The translations under genes and the position numbers were made by a program. 15,715 bases of DNA from Anaerolineae bacterium (GTDB lineage: Bacteria; Chloroflexota; Anaerolineae; B4-G1), in NCBI GenBank assembly GCA_027079895.1, contig JALWUZ010000473.1, forward strand, positions 1-15,715, written 5' to 3'. Shown one piece after another: positions 14,750 through 15,715 of the stretch (position 1 is its first letter; the number at the start of each line of letters is the position of its first letter). Below the pieces are notes generated by a model. It was not told where the DNA came from. It saw only the letters and a program-made list of their open reading frames with translations, and ran no database searches.

Positions 14750-15715
14750 ATGCCAACCAAATTGGGACCACACGTGTTGCGAGCGGCTCCCGACCTCGAA
14801 GAGTACATCCAGGCCCGGCCGGCCGTCGTGAAATTCGTCGGCGACTGGGGGATGGCGAAGGACGTGCCTCGAGGCGTCCTGGTAATCGGACGGCGGCATC
14901 AGGGCGACTACGACGCCCAACTCCAACGCCGCACCGGGAAAACGCCCCTCGAAGCCGCCCGGCAGTTCATCAACGACCAGCGGGAGACTTACGAGAGCAA
15001 TCCTCACATCGAGTACTGGGAGGGACACAACGAACCCACCTGGGGCTCCGCCGAGGAGATGGACTGGTACGCCCACTTCGAGATCGAGCGGATGAAACTG
15101 ATGGCCGAGATGGGGCGCAAGTGCGTCATCGGCAACTTCGCCACCGGCACCCCGGCCCTGGAACTCTGGCCGGCCTTCTTCCCCGCGCTGCGGGCGGCGC
15201 AGAAATACCACGCCATCCTGGGACTCCACGAGTACAGCCACCCCTGGATGTGGTGGATGACCGGCAAACACCAACTCGACCCCAACGCCGACGAGGGAGA
15301 CGAAGGCTGGACGACGCTCCGCTACCGCAAGGTCTACCGCCAGCACCTGCTCCCCAACGGCCTGGGGAACGTGCCCCTGGTGATCACCGAGTGCGGCATT
15401 GACCCGATGGTGAACCCCAAGCCCCAGGGCGCACCTCCCAAAACTTGGAAGCACCTGGGGAAGTTCTGGGAGCAGCACGATGGCGAAAGCGACCCCGCCG
15501 ACTACTACTTCCGGCAACTGGTCTGGTACGACGAGGAGTTGCAGAAAGACGACTACGTCGTCGGGGCGACGGTCTTCACCTGGGGCAGTTTCGGCGGGAC
15601 CTGGGCCGACTTCGATGTCGCCGGCACCCCCGTCGCCAAAAAACTGATCGCCTACACCAAGCAGAACCCGGCCCGTCCGTTTTCCTACCGCATCGGCGGC
15701 GACACCACCCCCGAC
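14750..15715 (+). CDS. Clan GH-A-like glycoside hydrolase (3' end outside window)
   Basis: Probable retaining glycosidase with a TIM-barrel fold; 322 residues are present and the frame is still open at the window end. The acid/base is likely E95 in GHNEP (92-96) and the nucleophile E214 in VITECG (211-216), one at the end of strand 4 and the other at strand 7, as in clan GH-A. LGLHEYSHPW (157-166) and TVFTWGSFGGTW (274-285) fit barrel strands 6 and 8. The barrel appears complete near residue 308. The following Pro/Thr-containing stretch may lead to another domain. No signal peptide or membrane segment is present at the N-terminus, which is unusual for a polysaccharide-degrading enzyme. The GH family number and substrate are not determined. 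A strong AAGGAGG fixes the start. It may be part of the preceding operon or have its own transcript. Confidence 0.82.
   Translation, partial: MPTKLGPHVLRAAPDLEEYIQARPAVVKFVGDWGMAKDVPRGVLVIGRRHQGDYDAQLQRRTGKTPLEAARQFINDQRETYESNPHIEYWEGHNEPTWGSAEEMDWYAHFEIERMKLMAEMGRKCVIGNFATGTPALELWPAFFPALRAAQKYHAILGLHEYSHPWMWWMTGKHQLDPNADEGDEGWTTLRYRKVYRQHLLPNGLGNVPLVITECGIDPMVNPKPQGAPPKTWKHLGKFWEQHDGESDPADYYFRQLVWYDEELQKDDYVVGATVFTWGSFGGTWADFDVAGTPVAKKLIAYTKQNPARPFSYRIGGDTTPD

Overview
The window is GC-rich, densely coded bacterial chromosome. I would place it in the Chloroflexota (Anaerolineae-like). This is an inference from three things: the strong GC bias, a phytochrome-type histidine kinase paired with an Rcp1-type receiver, and the general look of the proteins. 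No rRNA or marker gene fixes the taxonomy. I saw no tRNA, rRNA, CRISPR array, transposase or clear intrinsic terminator. No stretch over 300 bases lacks a gene.

Left part (1-9739): nine genes all on the minus strand, tightly packed. In order of transcription they are ruvB (Holliday-junction helicase motor), a PD-(D/E)XK-type restriction endonuclease candidate, a beta-class-type DNA methyltransferase, a 79-residue membrane protein with a CxxC motif, a phosphoglucomutase/phosphomannomutase, a deoxynucleoside kinase, a large multi-PAS histidine kinase, a stand-alone Rcp1-like response regulator, and a REC-PAS-GAF-kinase cut by the window start. Gaps run from a 4-base overlap to 53 bases, so one long transcript from the ruvB promoter is possible. 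The restriction and methylase genes have visibly lower G+C than ruvB and look like an acquired cassette placed behind it.

Centre (9740-9895): a 156-base divergent promoter region. The minus-strand promoter (TTGACC-17-TACAAT with an upstream TG) lies so close to ruvB that its mRNA should be leaderless or nearly so. The plus-strand promoter (TTGTTT-17-TATAAT) serves the right-hand genes.

Right part (9896-15715): four plus-strand genes. An M20 metallopeptidase overlaps a coenzyme-B12-dependent acyl-CoA mutase large subunit (ATGA). The mutase in turn overlaps (TGATG) an ATPase that carries a C-terminal PD-(D/E)XK-like nuclease domain. After a short gap with a very strong ribosome-binding site comes a clan GH-A-like glycoside hydrolase, cut by the window end. 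The mutase carries Phe and Gln at the two positions that hold Tyr and Arg in methylmalonyl-CoA mutase, so an isobutyryl-CoA-type substrate is more likely. Its B12-binding small subunit is not in the window.

The best candidates for something new are the restriction-modification pair with a deviant methylase motif inside a housekeeping operon, the ATPase-nuclease fusion coupled to the mutase, the altered active site of the mutase, and the predicted leaderless ruvB promoter.
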